This document shows positions 49,507-62,990 of a stretch of 64,000 bases of DNA, piece after piece (positions within the stretch are counted from its first letter, which is position 1; every line of letters starts with the position of its first letter). Origin of the DNA: Centrapalus pauciflorus (Eukaryota; Streptophyta; Magnoliopsida; Asterales; Asteraceae); assembly GCA_020465985.1 (NCBI GenBank), contig JAANYP010007979.1, forward strand, positions 48,228 to 112,227. The letters run 5' to 3'. Under the pieces are notes generated by a model. The model saw nothing but the letters and a program-made list of their open reading frames with translations, was not told the origin of the DNA and did no database searches. The translations under genes were made by a program, and so were the position numbers.

Positions 49507-50588
49507 AAGGTGTTGTTCTTTTTCATAAGTGATAAGTGACTGAAAACTGATTGTAGTACTGATTCATAAGTGATTGCATGACGCTGATTACCGGAAACTG
49601 AATTAATAAGTCTATTTCACTTGTATGTTGAATCTGTATTAATTATATAAATCTTAGAACAAAACTTGAACATAAAAATAATACATTTATATCAACTTTC
49701 TATAACGTATAAATCTAAATAAATCTGAATAATCAAGTATGTAAACAAATATAAAATGTATTTCAACTTTTTCGTTAACATATAAACACGAAAAAAAAAT
49801 CTGAAAAATCAAGAATCATTAACATATAAACATGTCTTTCAACTTTCTTTAATAAATAAACAAGAAATTATTTAAAATATCAAGTATCTTTAACATATAA
49901 ACATGGATTTAACTTTTCTTTACCATGGTCGGGAAGTAGGTGAGGAGTAGTCAAATTGAAAATTTTTATTATAAATTTCTAAATTATACATCCAACTTGT
50001 TCATAAACAGTCAAATATATATATATTAATAAGAAAACATAATTTCAATATATTTTCTATTAACTTCAATTATTTTTTGGTTATTTTTTAGCAAAAAAAT
50101 TATCTAGTATATTAACGTAATAAAATAGTTAGATGAAAACATATAAAAGATAAAAATGTAAACATACTTTATCAAATGAAATATAAGATAAATTATCTTA
50201 TAATAATTAAATTGAATATATAAAAGAAACGTTAAATAAATAAATTAAATATTCTGATGGGGATACTTTTTTTTTAAAATAAAAAATAAATATACTTTAT
50301 AAAATAAATATATCTTAAAAAACAAAAATGTATATATAATTTAATAATTAAAGAGAAAGGGAGGAGAGTTGTTTTTAATTTTAGAATAAGTGACAATAAG
50401 TGGGTAAAATATGTTGATTGAATAAGTGATAATAAGTGATGATTTACCATCTATTACTTATGGAAAAGCAGCGCACTTATTAGCCAAAATCACTTACCGA
50501 ATAAGTGAAATGGCTAAATCATCACTTACTATAGGAAAAAGAAAAACCCCTTAAATCAACACTTATTATAGGAAAAAGAACACCCCCT
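49507..50588. mobile_element. Non-autonomous TIR element, about 1.08 kb (candidate)
   Basis: Left end AAGGTGTTGTTCTTTTTC and the right end read inward AGGGGGTGTTCTTTTTCC form imperfect terminal inverted repeats, with AATAAGTGA-type repeats just inside both ends. ATTCAATCT occurs directly left (49498-49506) and a few bases right (50595-50603), consistent with an 8-9 bp hAT-size duplication but offset. No transposase; the interior is AT-rich. Confidence 0.5.
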
Positions 50589-50782
50589 AATTCGATTCAA
50601 TCTATTAAGATCTATTTTAACTATTAACCAACTAAAATTTCATTAAACTAAAATCTAAAAATCATTTTTACATATTTATAATTAGAGTTAGTTACAAAAA
50701 TGGTCCTTGTGGTTTGTATCAAACTTTAGATTTGGTCCCTGAAATTTCAATTTTGTAAAATCGGTCATTATCATCAATGTTT

Positions 50783-52336
50783 ACTTTTAAAATTGAGTTA
50801 ATTACAAAAATGGTCCCTATGGTTTGTCCTAAAATTTGGATTTGGTCCCTGAACTTTCAATTTTGCAGAAACGGTCCTTATTTTCATAGTTTGTTTGCAA
50901 TTTTGGCACCTCAACCTATTAACTTTTCTAATATGACCAAATTACCCTTATTTTGATGCAAACTATAGGGACTATTTCTACAATTAATTTTTTAACTCTT
51001 TTTTATTCTTAATTAAATAAATTATTTTTATTGTTACTTAAATTTAATAAACTATAAAAAAAAAGAATTATTTACTTATTTATGTTGGTTCATAAATGAT
51101 TCAGATATTTTTAGTCTTAGTTAATCTTAATTTACTATAATCAAAGTGTAAACCAATCAAAATTTATAATCGAAAAAAGATTTATGTTTAGAAACTATTT
51201 TCTAGAGGTTTCGTATACAAAATATTATACAAATATTTGACTCTATAATTATTTATGTTGGTTCATAAATTTATAATAAAAAAATATTTGTTGGTCAAAT
51301 ATATTTTACTTTCTTGTTAAATAAAATCGACCAAAGATTCTATTTTATAATCCGTTTACATTTGTAAATGGTAAAGTGATAAGTTTAAATGGTTTTAATT
51401 TTTAAGGTGTCGATTTAATCGGATTAAAATGAAAAGTCAAATTGAAAGATGAAAAAAGATTAAAAACCTATTTATACTCGATTTTATGTAAAAGTCTGAC
51501 AAACCAAAGTTTGATGATTAAAGTTGAGAATCATGAAAATCAAAGATGTTTTATGGACCTAAAATTTTAAATCTTTTTTGGTGTAATTAAAAATTAAAAC
51601 GATAACATAATTGATACGTTAAATAAAAAAATTTGGGTTGTCATAGACCATTTGGAAATGTTTTTTTAACTCGGTCAACTTAAACGTTAAATTTTTATTT
51701 GTTTAAGTTCTTTAATATTTTTAACTTTAATTAAACTGTTGGCTCATAAATAATTTTTTTAATAATTTATTAAAGTTAATTAACACTAATAATAAAGTAG
51801 AGTAAATTACATAAATAGTCTTTGTGGTTTGATCAACATAAATGTTTTTATTATAAATGTGTGAACCAGTATAAATAATTATAGAAGAAAAAGTTTCTTA
51901 TTTATGAAACCTTTAAAAAATAATTTCTAAACATAAATGATTTTTTCGATTATAAATTTTGATTGGTTTACACTTTGATTATAGTAAATTAAAATTAATC
52001 AAGGCTAAAAATATCTAAATCATTTACGAACCAACATAAATAATTAAATAATTCTTTTTTTTATAGTTTATTAAATTTAAGTAACACTAAAAAATAATTT
52101 ATTTAATTAAGAATAAAAAAGAGTTAAAAAATTAGTTGTAGAAATGGTTCCTATAGTTTGCATCAAAATAATGGTAATTTGGTCATATTAGAAAAGTTAA
52201 TAGGTTGAGGGACAAAAATTGCAAACAAACTATGAAAATAAGGACCGTTTCTACAAAATTGAAAGTTCAGGAACCAAATCCAAAGTTTAGGACAAACCAC
52301 AAGAACCATTTTTGTAATTAACTTTTTAAAATTAGT
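50783..52336. mobile_element. Long inverted-repeat element (fold-back or MULE-like)
   Basis: Left arm 50783-51299 and right arm 51829-52336 are inverted copies at high identity, spaced by about 530 bases. Each arm starts (outside inward) with TTAATTACAAAAATGGT and contains TCCTTATTTTCATAGTTTG and AACCAATCAAAATTTATAA. A partial third copy of the outer 100 bases sits in direct orientation at about 50685-50782. No ORF in the spacer. Long arms suggest a MULE-type or fold-back element. Confidence 0.7.

Positions 52337-53083
<747 letters not shown>

Positions 53084-53138
<55 letters not shown>
53084..53138. repeat. (TA)n microsatellite between F1 and F2
   Basis: About 55 bases, one TG interruption near 53128. 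Confidence 0.93.
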
Positions 53139-56354
<3,216 letters not shown>

Positions 56355-58027
56355 TGTAACATCCCGAAATTGAGCCTGGTACGTGGATTTAATTTACTGG
56401 CTCGTTATTTTAATATTATTGCGTTGGTCCAATTAAATTCCGTTTCGTGGATTTAACGTGTCGAGACCGAGTGATACGTGTCTCCGAGCTAATAATTAGT
56501 GGATTATTATTATCTTTGAGATCGTGGATTTAATTGGGTCATAATGGTATAAATTGTGAAAAAGTGATATCGGGTTCGAATTTGACGGGTTCGGACTTTC
56601 TAATTGGGGGAAAGCGTATATATGGATTTGAATGAGATGTTCTTATCCTTTCTTTTCCTTATCCTTTCCATTTTCAGAAAGTGTATGTGTGTGTGATCTC
56701 AATCCAGCAAGAGTTAGCCAAGGAATTCGAAGCTAAATTGGTTGCTAAGTTTGAGTGATCTTCTTCTTTTGTGTTCTTGATCAAGTGGAGGTAAGATTTC
56801 TTGATGTTGGATTGCCAAAATTCGTGTATGTATGTATATGAATGTAAGGGTTTGAGTTCTGAAGTTGTATGCTTGAGTATGTGTGAGTTTTATGTGCTGA
56901 TATTGCTGGGAATCGAGTATGGGATTTTTATTTCCATGGTTTCTGCCATTTTTGCGAACTGTACTGCTGCTGATCTTGCGTGAGCGCGGCCGCGATCGGC
57001 CAGGCGCGACCGCGATGCGGGCGCGGCCGAGACCCTATTGGGCGCGGTCCGCGATCGGGGTGAGGGTAGTCGGGTCGGTTTCGGAGCTTCGGGAATCTGG
57101 GGGAGTTGTGCTATGGGTCATATATGCTTGCGATAAATGTGTTCGGGTTGTTATCTGCCGATCGGGTCATATTAATCTGTTGGGATCTGTGTTGATTACA
57201 GGTTCGAGCCGTCCGCATTCTGAGCAGCGATAGAGTCCGGGTTTCGATTGCTTTGGGTATTTGGTGAGTACTCGAGTTCTTTTACAAATCGCGCGTAGTC
57301 TTTTACGAGTCAGTTATGTGGTGTGATATGTGTATATGAGACAGAGATACGGCGCAGGTATGAGTTTCTCTACCCTATACGTGCTATATGTGTTTGAATT
57401 GCAGGTATCCGCGATATGTGATCGCGCAGGCTGACTGTCCCTAACCAGTCACGAGATACGAGGCTGTATATATACGGCAGAGATATTGCCAGGTCGCTCC
57501 TGTGCCTATTGAGTGGCTAACCGCTGCTGTGTGCGGCCTGTTAGCCGGGGAACGTGGTCCCCTTTCGAGCAGAGATATGTGTTATGCATAGAGTTGCATA
57601 TGTGTGCTGAGATATATGTGCTGTGTATGTTATATGTGCTTACCTGCAGAGTCTAACCCTCGCGTACTCACGAGCTGTCCAGCTTACGTTTTCGAGTCCT
57701 GTGTGTGTCTCAGGCAGTCATACCGTGGGTTCGCAGCCGCAACAGCCGAAGTAGGGATCGGGGCAGTTAGAATTGCGTGCGTCGACTGTTTTGTTGATAA
57801 TAATCTTGGAACTGTTGTATCTGGTCTTCGTATGTATGTTAACAGTAATCAGTTGTGTATGTATGCCAGTGTTAGTTATGAGATGATGTACGTGACCTTC
57901 GTGTTAAAGTTTTTATTAATAGTGATTTTCCGCTAATCTTGTGACATGTGTACTTGAGATGTTTGCGATATTGCCACTTATGATTAAGTAATGACGTGGC
58001 ATTTGTGTGAGAAATGTGGGTGTTACA
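56355..58027 (+). repeat. T2 5' LTR (1673 bp)
   Basis: TGTAACATCCCG...GGGTGTTACA. Contains GCGTATATATGG, a GC-rich GCGGCCGCGA stretch near 56985, and GGTGAGTACTCGAG near 57264, all alignable with the solo LTR at 39659. Confidence 0.92.
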
Positions 58028-58030
58028 GCT

Positions 58031-58043
58031 TGGTATCAGAGCT
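58031..58043 (+). promoter_or_regulatory. T2 primer binding site
   Basis: TGGTATCAGAGCT three bases after the LTR, initiator Met tRNA type. Confidence 0.88.
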
Positions 58044-58208
58044 TGTGGTTTCAGTACTGAGTATCAGTGGATGCTTGTGCTCTTACCGTGTTCAGATTCG
58101 TGGGGTTCTTCCCTGAGACTGAGTTTAGCGGAATTAACTGACCTAGCTTATTGTATAATGCTGGGTGATCGATCTGTTATCTTACCTTTGTGATATGTGC
58201 AGGTAGTT

Positions 58209-60638
58209 ATGGCAGATCATGGCGAGGGTTCAGGGCCAGAGAGACCAGCGGGAGATGAGTATGTCCGCCGGTCAGAGATGTTATCAGTGTTGACTGAGTT
58301 CTACAGAGAGAGGGATAGAGAGAGAGAGCAGCAGAGACAGAGAGCTGATCCGCCGCCAGTGACTAGTGCTGAGACAGTGATTGGGGCATCTTCTTCTTCT
58401 GCTCCTCGAGGTGGGTCCTTTAAGGACTTTATGGCGGGAGCCCCACCTCAGTTCCGAGGCGGTGGTGAGCCGGGTGCGGCTATGGCATGGGAGAGAGAGA
58501 TAGAGGCGGCATTCCGAGTTGCCCATGTCGACCCTCGTGATATGGTCGGCTATGCGGCTTATCAGTTAAAGGGAGGGGCTTCACAGTGGTGGAAGTCCAT
58601 TGAGTCGTCCATGACTACTGCAGCAGCTTATGCTATGACATGGGATCAGTTCCGTGCCATCTTCGAGCTTCAGTATATTCCCCGGGATGAGCGCCGGGAG
58701 ATGGAGCGTCGTTTCTTGCACCTTCAGCAGGGCAGTATGTCAGTTCAGCAGTATGTGGATAGATTTAATGAGTATGCCCAGTTTGCGCCCCAGCATGTGG
58801 ATACAGAGGTTCGTAAGGCTGATGCCTTTATCGATGGGTTGAGATCGGATATCCGGGAGTTCGTCGGACTTCATGATACTCCTACCTTTGCGCGGGCATT
58901 AGAGTTAGCCCGAGTTCGAGAGAGGGAGATCGAGAGACAGAGGGGTCAGCCCCCGTCCCAGAGACAGAGGATAGGGACGTCTGAGCAGTCCCAGAGTTAC
59001 TACCGAGAGCCCCAGGATTTTCAGAGAGAGAGACAGCCTGAGCAGCAGCAGGTTCAGGGGCCGGGTTCGGGGTTTCGTCGAGACAGAGACAGAGGCAGAG
59101 ACCGGAGGTCCAGGAGGTCTGGGCAGTATCAGGGATCAGGGACGGCCAGTAAGAGTCAGAGGCAGACTTCCCGTTACAGTGCTCCGAGTCAGAGTCAGAG
59201 TAGCGTGGGACAGGGGTCCCAGCCATCAGGGAGTCGGGCAGACAGTTCAGCTGGAGAGAGAGACTGTCCGAGGTGTCGCCGTCGCCATTCCGGTCCTTGT
59301 GTGCCGGAGCAGCCCAGATGTTATCGCTGTGGTCAGTATGGCCACACATCATTTACATGTACTTCGAGGGATTCCCTGTGCTTCCGCTGTGGGAGGCCAG
59401 GTCATATTGTGAGAGATTGTCCGGATGCGCCGCCAGCAGTGCAGGGAGCGAGCACCAGCGGTGCTAGAGCAGAGCCGTCGACTTCGAGCCGTCGTGAGTC
59501 AGCACCCAGAGGCAGGGGCAGAGTATTTCAGGCTACGGCAGAGGAGGCCCGCGAGTCTACCGATGTGGTATCTGGTACGTACATTCTGAACGGGCTTAGT
59601 GCTCGTATTTTGTTTGATTCTGGAGCAGATCGCTCGTATGTGTCTGTTGTGTTCTGTGCATATTTTTCTGTGCCTCCTACTGTTTTATCTGTGCCGTTAG
59701 TTGTTGAGAGGGTAGACGGTAGTACTGCTTTAGTGAGTCGGGTATACAGAGATTGTGTCCTTGAGATAGATGCTCACCGGTTTTCGATCGATCTACTGCC
59801 AAGAAATGATTATTCCATAGGTAAACTGTATACCACATTGTTTATAAAGAAGGTGAAAACTAATATTATGCTTGTTCAAATTTATGTGGATGACATAATA
59901 TTTGGCTCTACTAATGAACAGTTATGCAAGAACTTTTCACTGCTCATGAAGTCTAAATTTAAAATTAGCATGATGGGTGAACTTACTTTCTTTTTAGGAT
60001 TACGGGTTAAACAAACCACAAATGGAATTTTTATAAATCAAAGAAAGTATACATTGGATCTTTTGAAAAAGTTTAAATTTGATCAATGTTCTCCCATCAA
60101 AACCCCAATCGCAATCTATGTAAAGTTGGATGCTGATGCATGTGGCAAAGCTGTAAAGTATACATTGGATCTTTTGAAAAAGTTTAAATTTGATCAATGT
60201 TCTCCCATCAAAACCCCAATGGCAACCTATGTAAAGTTGGATGCTGATGCCTGTGGCAAAGCTGTTTCAGTAACACCTTACAGAGGCATGATTGGGAGCT
60301 TGCTATACTTAACAGCTAGTAGACTAGATATTATCTTTGCTACTTGTTTAAGTGCCAGGTTTCAAGCTGATCCTACAGAATCACATCTAGCTGCTGTGAA
60401 AAGGAATTTTAGATACCTAAAGGGTACACCAGGTTTGGGTATTTGGTATCCCAAAGACTCCAGCCTTGAACTAATAGGTTATTCAGATTTTGATTTTGCA
60501 GGTTGCAGGCTAGATAGAAAGAGCACAACAGCTGGATGTCAACTCCTTGGTGAAAAGTTGATTAGTTGGTGCAACAAGAAGCAGAATTTTGTTTCTACTT
60601 CTACTGCTGAAGCTGAGTACATTGCTGCTGGAAGCTGA
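58209..60638 (+). CDS. Chimeric ORF: gypsy gag-protease fused to copia RT-RNase H
   Basis: Open for about 809 codons from MADHGEGSGPER (58209; an upstream in-frame Met at 58197 is less likely). Residues 1-330 are gypsy gag (FKDFMAGAPPQFRGG, QWWKS, YVDRFNEYAQFAPQ). Two knuckles, CYRCGQYGHTSFTC and CFRCGRPGHIVRDC, lie at about 371-410. Protease DSGA is at about 470. At residue 531 or so FSIDLLP continues as RNDYSIGKLYTTLFIKK, which is the middle of Sirevirus reverse transcriptase, with YVDD at about 559 and RNase H (TAEAEYIAAGS) at the end. A 37-residue in-frame tandem duplication follows the YVDD block. The N-terminal half of the copia RT and both integrases are absent, so it is unlikely to be an active polymerase. 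The terminal TGA replaces a Cys codon. Confidence 0.88.
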   Translation: MADHGEGSGPERPAGDEYVRRSEMLSVLTEFYRERDREREQQRQRADPPPVTSAETVIGASSSSAPRGGSFKDFMAGAPPQFRGGGEPGAAMAWEREIEAAFRVAHVDPRDMVGYAAYQLKGGASQWWKSIESSMTTAAAYAMTWDQFRAIFELQYIPRDERREMERRFLHLQQGSMSVQQYVDRFNEYAQFAPQHVDTEVRKADAFIDGLRSDIREFVGLHDTPTFARALELARVREREIERQRGQPPSQRQRIGTSEQSQSYYREPQDFQRERQPEQQQVQGPGSGFRRDRDRGRDRRSRRSGQYQGSGTASKSQRQTSRYSAPSQSQSSVGQGSQPSGSRADSSAGERDCPRCRRRHSGPCVPEQPRCYRCGQYGHTSFTCTSRDSLCFRCGRPGHIVRDCPDAPPAVQGASTSGARAEPSTSSRRESAPRGRGRVFQATAEEARESTDVVSGTYILNGLSARILFDSGADRSYVSVVFCAYFSVPPTVLSVPLVVERVDGSTALVSRVYRDCVLEIDAHRFSIDLLPRNDYSIGKLYTTLFIKKVKTNIMLVQIYVDDIIFGSTNEQLCKNFSLLMKSKFKISMMGELTFFLGLRVKQTTNGIFINQRKYTLDLLKKFKFDQCSPIKTPIAIYVKLDADACGKAVKYTLDLLKKFKFDQCSPIKTPMATYVKLDADACGKAVSVTPYRGMIGSLLYLTASRLDIIFATCLSARFQADPTESHLAAVKRNFRYLKGTPGLGIWYPKDSSLELIGYSDFDFAGCRLDRKSTTAGCQLLGEKLISWCNKKQNFVSTSTAEAEYIAAGS
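60045..60266 (+). repeat. 111-bp tandem duplication in the S3 reverse transcriptase
   Basis: Two direct copies, 60045-60155 and 60156-60266, both starting KYTLDLLKKFKFDQC in protein and kept in frame; they differ at a handful of bases. Related elements have one copy. Confidence 0.95.
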
Positions 60639-60917
60639 TGTGGGCAGGTTCTATGGATGCGACTTCAGCTTGAGGATTCTGGCCTTGTATATAGGAAAAT
60701 TCCTATTCTCTGTGATAATACAAGTGGCATAGCTATCTCCAACAATCCAGTCTTCCACTCTAGAACAAAGCATATTGAGGTCAGACATCACTTCATAAGG
60801 GATCACATCCAAAAAGGTAATGTGGAGGTAAGTTTTGTTTCCACAGAAGAACAGCTTGCAGACATTTTCACCAAACCTCCTCAATTACCTTGTAAGCAAG
60901 CTGGGTATGTTAAATAA
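60639..60917 (+). pseudogene. pol: S3 RNase H C-terminus
   Basis: Continues the chimera frame after the TGA at 60636: CGQVLWMRLQLEDSG, IPILCDNTSGIAISNNP, SRTKHIEVRHHFIRDH, EEQLADIFTKP. The last residues (from PQLPCKQAG) are frameshifted; a neighbouring frame restores a normal LGMLN-type end. Confidence 0.85.
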
Positions 60918-61525
60918 AATTGACTAGTCATTGATGTTCAAAAGTCACTTGTTAAAATCTGTCAAGATTTTACAGAACAGCTTCGACAGAACTGGTTTCA
61001 CATGTTCTGTACATAACCAGGGTTTGAAAATTTGGACAGCTTGGACATATAATAGGCTTGACAAAATAAGTTTTAAACTCAAGACTATTCTATTATTCAA
61101 ACTTCCAACATGCTCACTCTGATAATCTGTCATACAAGGCATTTCCGTGTAACCTGTTCATCACAGGTTTGGACAACAGCTTAGAGCATGAGCTTTTATT
61201 TAACATTACTTCACATTTACGTTACTTAAATTATGTATTTATTTAACTTAATTACCTTCGGATATAGTGTGTTACGTGTGTTAGTGGTTAAAAGGTCAAG
61301 TTGGTCTGACAAACGCGTTGACGTGGTAAACCGTTCCGTTTTCCGTTAGTAACATTTCAAATCAATTGCCCAAACCTTTCTCTCTCCTACTCACTCACAT
61401 TCAAATCCTATAAATACCGAACTCACTGTTTCATCATCTTCTTCTTTGTTACTGCTTCCATTACTCTCTGAAAAACCCTAAAAAGACCTAGTGTCCCAAC
61501 TTGTGCATTTACCCTACTCTCACAA
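60918..61525 (+). other. S3 pol-env spacer with inverted repeats
   Basis: No gene. Contains the perfect stem AAAATCT/AGATTTT with loop GTCA (about 60953-60970) and several AGAACAG/GTTCTGT motifs. Sequence near 61330-61500 looks like the leader of the env-like ORF. Confidence 0.5.
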
Positions 61526-62967
61526 ATGGCTTCCCAAAATAACCCCTTTCTCCCTGTGTTCGTTGGTGATGATGTTGAGAAGCACCCCTCTGTCAACACC
61601 ATGCTCACAATCAAACCCACCAACTACATTGTAAACTTAACCATTCCCAAAAAGTATACTGGGAAGGGTTATGAATTTATGGTGGAGTTCTTGCAAACCC
61701 ATCCTCTGCATTATGCAATGACAGTCTTTCCTGGTGTCATGTACCAGGAGATGGTCTATGAGTTTTGGTACACTTGTTCGTATGATCCCTCTACCAAAAC
61801 CATCAGAGGAACCATCCTCAACGACACTCAAACTGTTGAGAACACTACTACTCTTCTCGGGGAAGTACTTCATCTCCTAGTGGCTGACACATATGACAAA
61901 CGTCAGCCTGAGGATGATCACAGGTGGGCAATCTGCTATGTTTTTGTGGTGTAGCAGAACCAAAAGTGGGTGCAACTTTGTTTAGAAGGGATCTCTCCCC
62001 AACTTACAGTTTCCTCTTTGCATTAGTGGTGATGAGTCTCAGCTGCAAAGTTGGTTCATTTGACCAACTCAGGAGGGATGAGATACCCATAGTCCTACAG
62101 CTTGTGGATGAGACTACTCTGAACATGGCAAGGTGGATATTCCTGAACTTGAGGAACCTGGTGCAACAAGAACAGTGTCCAGCTGCTGTCAGATACCCAA
62201 GGTTTTTGAGCCTCATATTCAAGGACATTCGTGGTGAGCATCTTTACAACTCCCAACCACTATTGACGACTGTTGCATTCCCTGTTATGGGAAATATTGT
62301 ATTTTATACCCCAGTACTCAAAAATGAACCTCCTCTGTCAATACCAATGAGGAGGTTGCTTGGTTTGGTGGAAGGACCTTCTACTCAGAAGGTGGATCCA
62401 GTCACTGCTCCCAAGGGAAAATCCAAATCAAGGCCTAAAATGGTAAAACGTGCCTTGAAAACAAGTGAAGCTAAGCGTGTCCGCAAGAAGGCTAAAACAG
62501 CTAAGTCTGCACCCACAGCCTCAGTGGCTGAGGCGGAGCAGGCTAGTCAACCTGGTTCATTCGTTGAGCCTAAGGCCTCTGTGGCACCTGAGATTATAGA
62601 ACAGGAACAACCTGCTGTTTCTAGCCCAGTCTCCCCACCAGTCTAAACAGAACCCCACATCACCTCTCCACAACATCCATCCTCCACATCCTGTCTCACA
62701 ACCTATAACAGGCAAAGAAAGAAATCCTTAGCCAAAAAGAAACCCTCCTCTCATTCCAGCCCCTCTGACCCCTCCCAATAGGTGTCAGTTGAAAAAGAAG
62801 CAACCCCTGCTGCCTTTGCTTCTCAAATTTTAGGAGTAAGTGCAGCCTCTATGGAGCAGGCTTCACTCCATAAAGGGTCCACCCAGAGTCAGCCTGAGCC
62901 CTCTGGTTCCTCACAACAGGAACTGTTAGGCACAAAAAGGCCTCAGTTAAACCTGTTCTACATCTGA
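61526..62967 (+). pseudogene. S3 env-like (third) ORF
   Basis: MASQNNPFLPVFVGDD at 61526, open to 61954, with the N-terminal block (YEFMVEFLQTHPLHYAM, VYEFWYT) that parallels S1/S2. One frameshift near 61920 leads into a second frame open to 62646, with VRYPRFLSLIFKDI and a strongly basic stretch at about 62406-62500 that would suit nuclear or nucleic-acid contact. After TAA (62644) and TAG (62779) the same frame goes on to NLFYI at 62967. Diverged in sequence from S1/S2 but same block order. Function unknown. Confidence 0.78.
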
Positions 62968-62969
62968 GG

Positions 62970-62977
62970 GGGAGATT
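62970..62977 (+). promoter_or_regulatory. S3 3' polypurine tract
   Basis: GGGGGAGA just after the env-like stop; the LTR start is expected within about 15 bases. Confidence 0.7.
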
Positions 62978-62990
62978 TATAATCAAACAT

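Larger units (their letters stand above)
56355..59800 (+). mobile_element. Tekay-type gypsy element T2, 3' part replaced by Sirevirus S3
   Basis: 5' LTR, primer site, gag and the first half of protease on the plus strand. At about 59800, within the protease block FSIDLLP, the sequence becomes copia reverse transcriptase. No reverse transcriptase, integrase or 3' LTR of T2 is in the window. The LTR belongs to the same family group as the solo LTR at 39659-43477. Confidence 0.9.
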
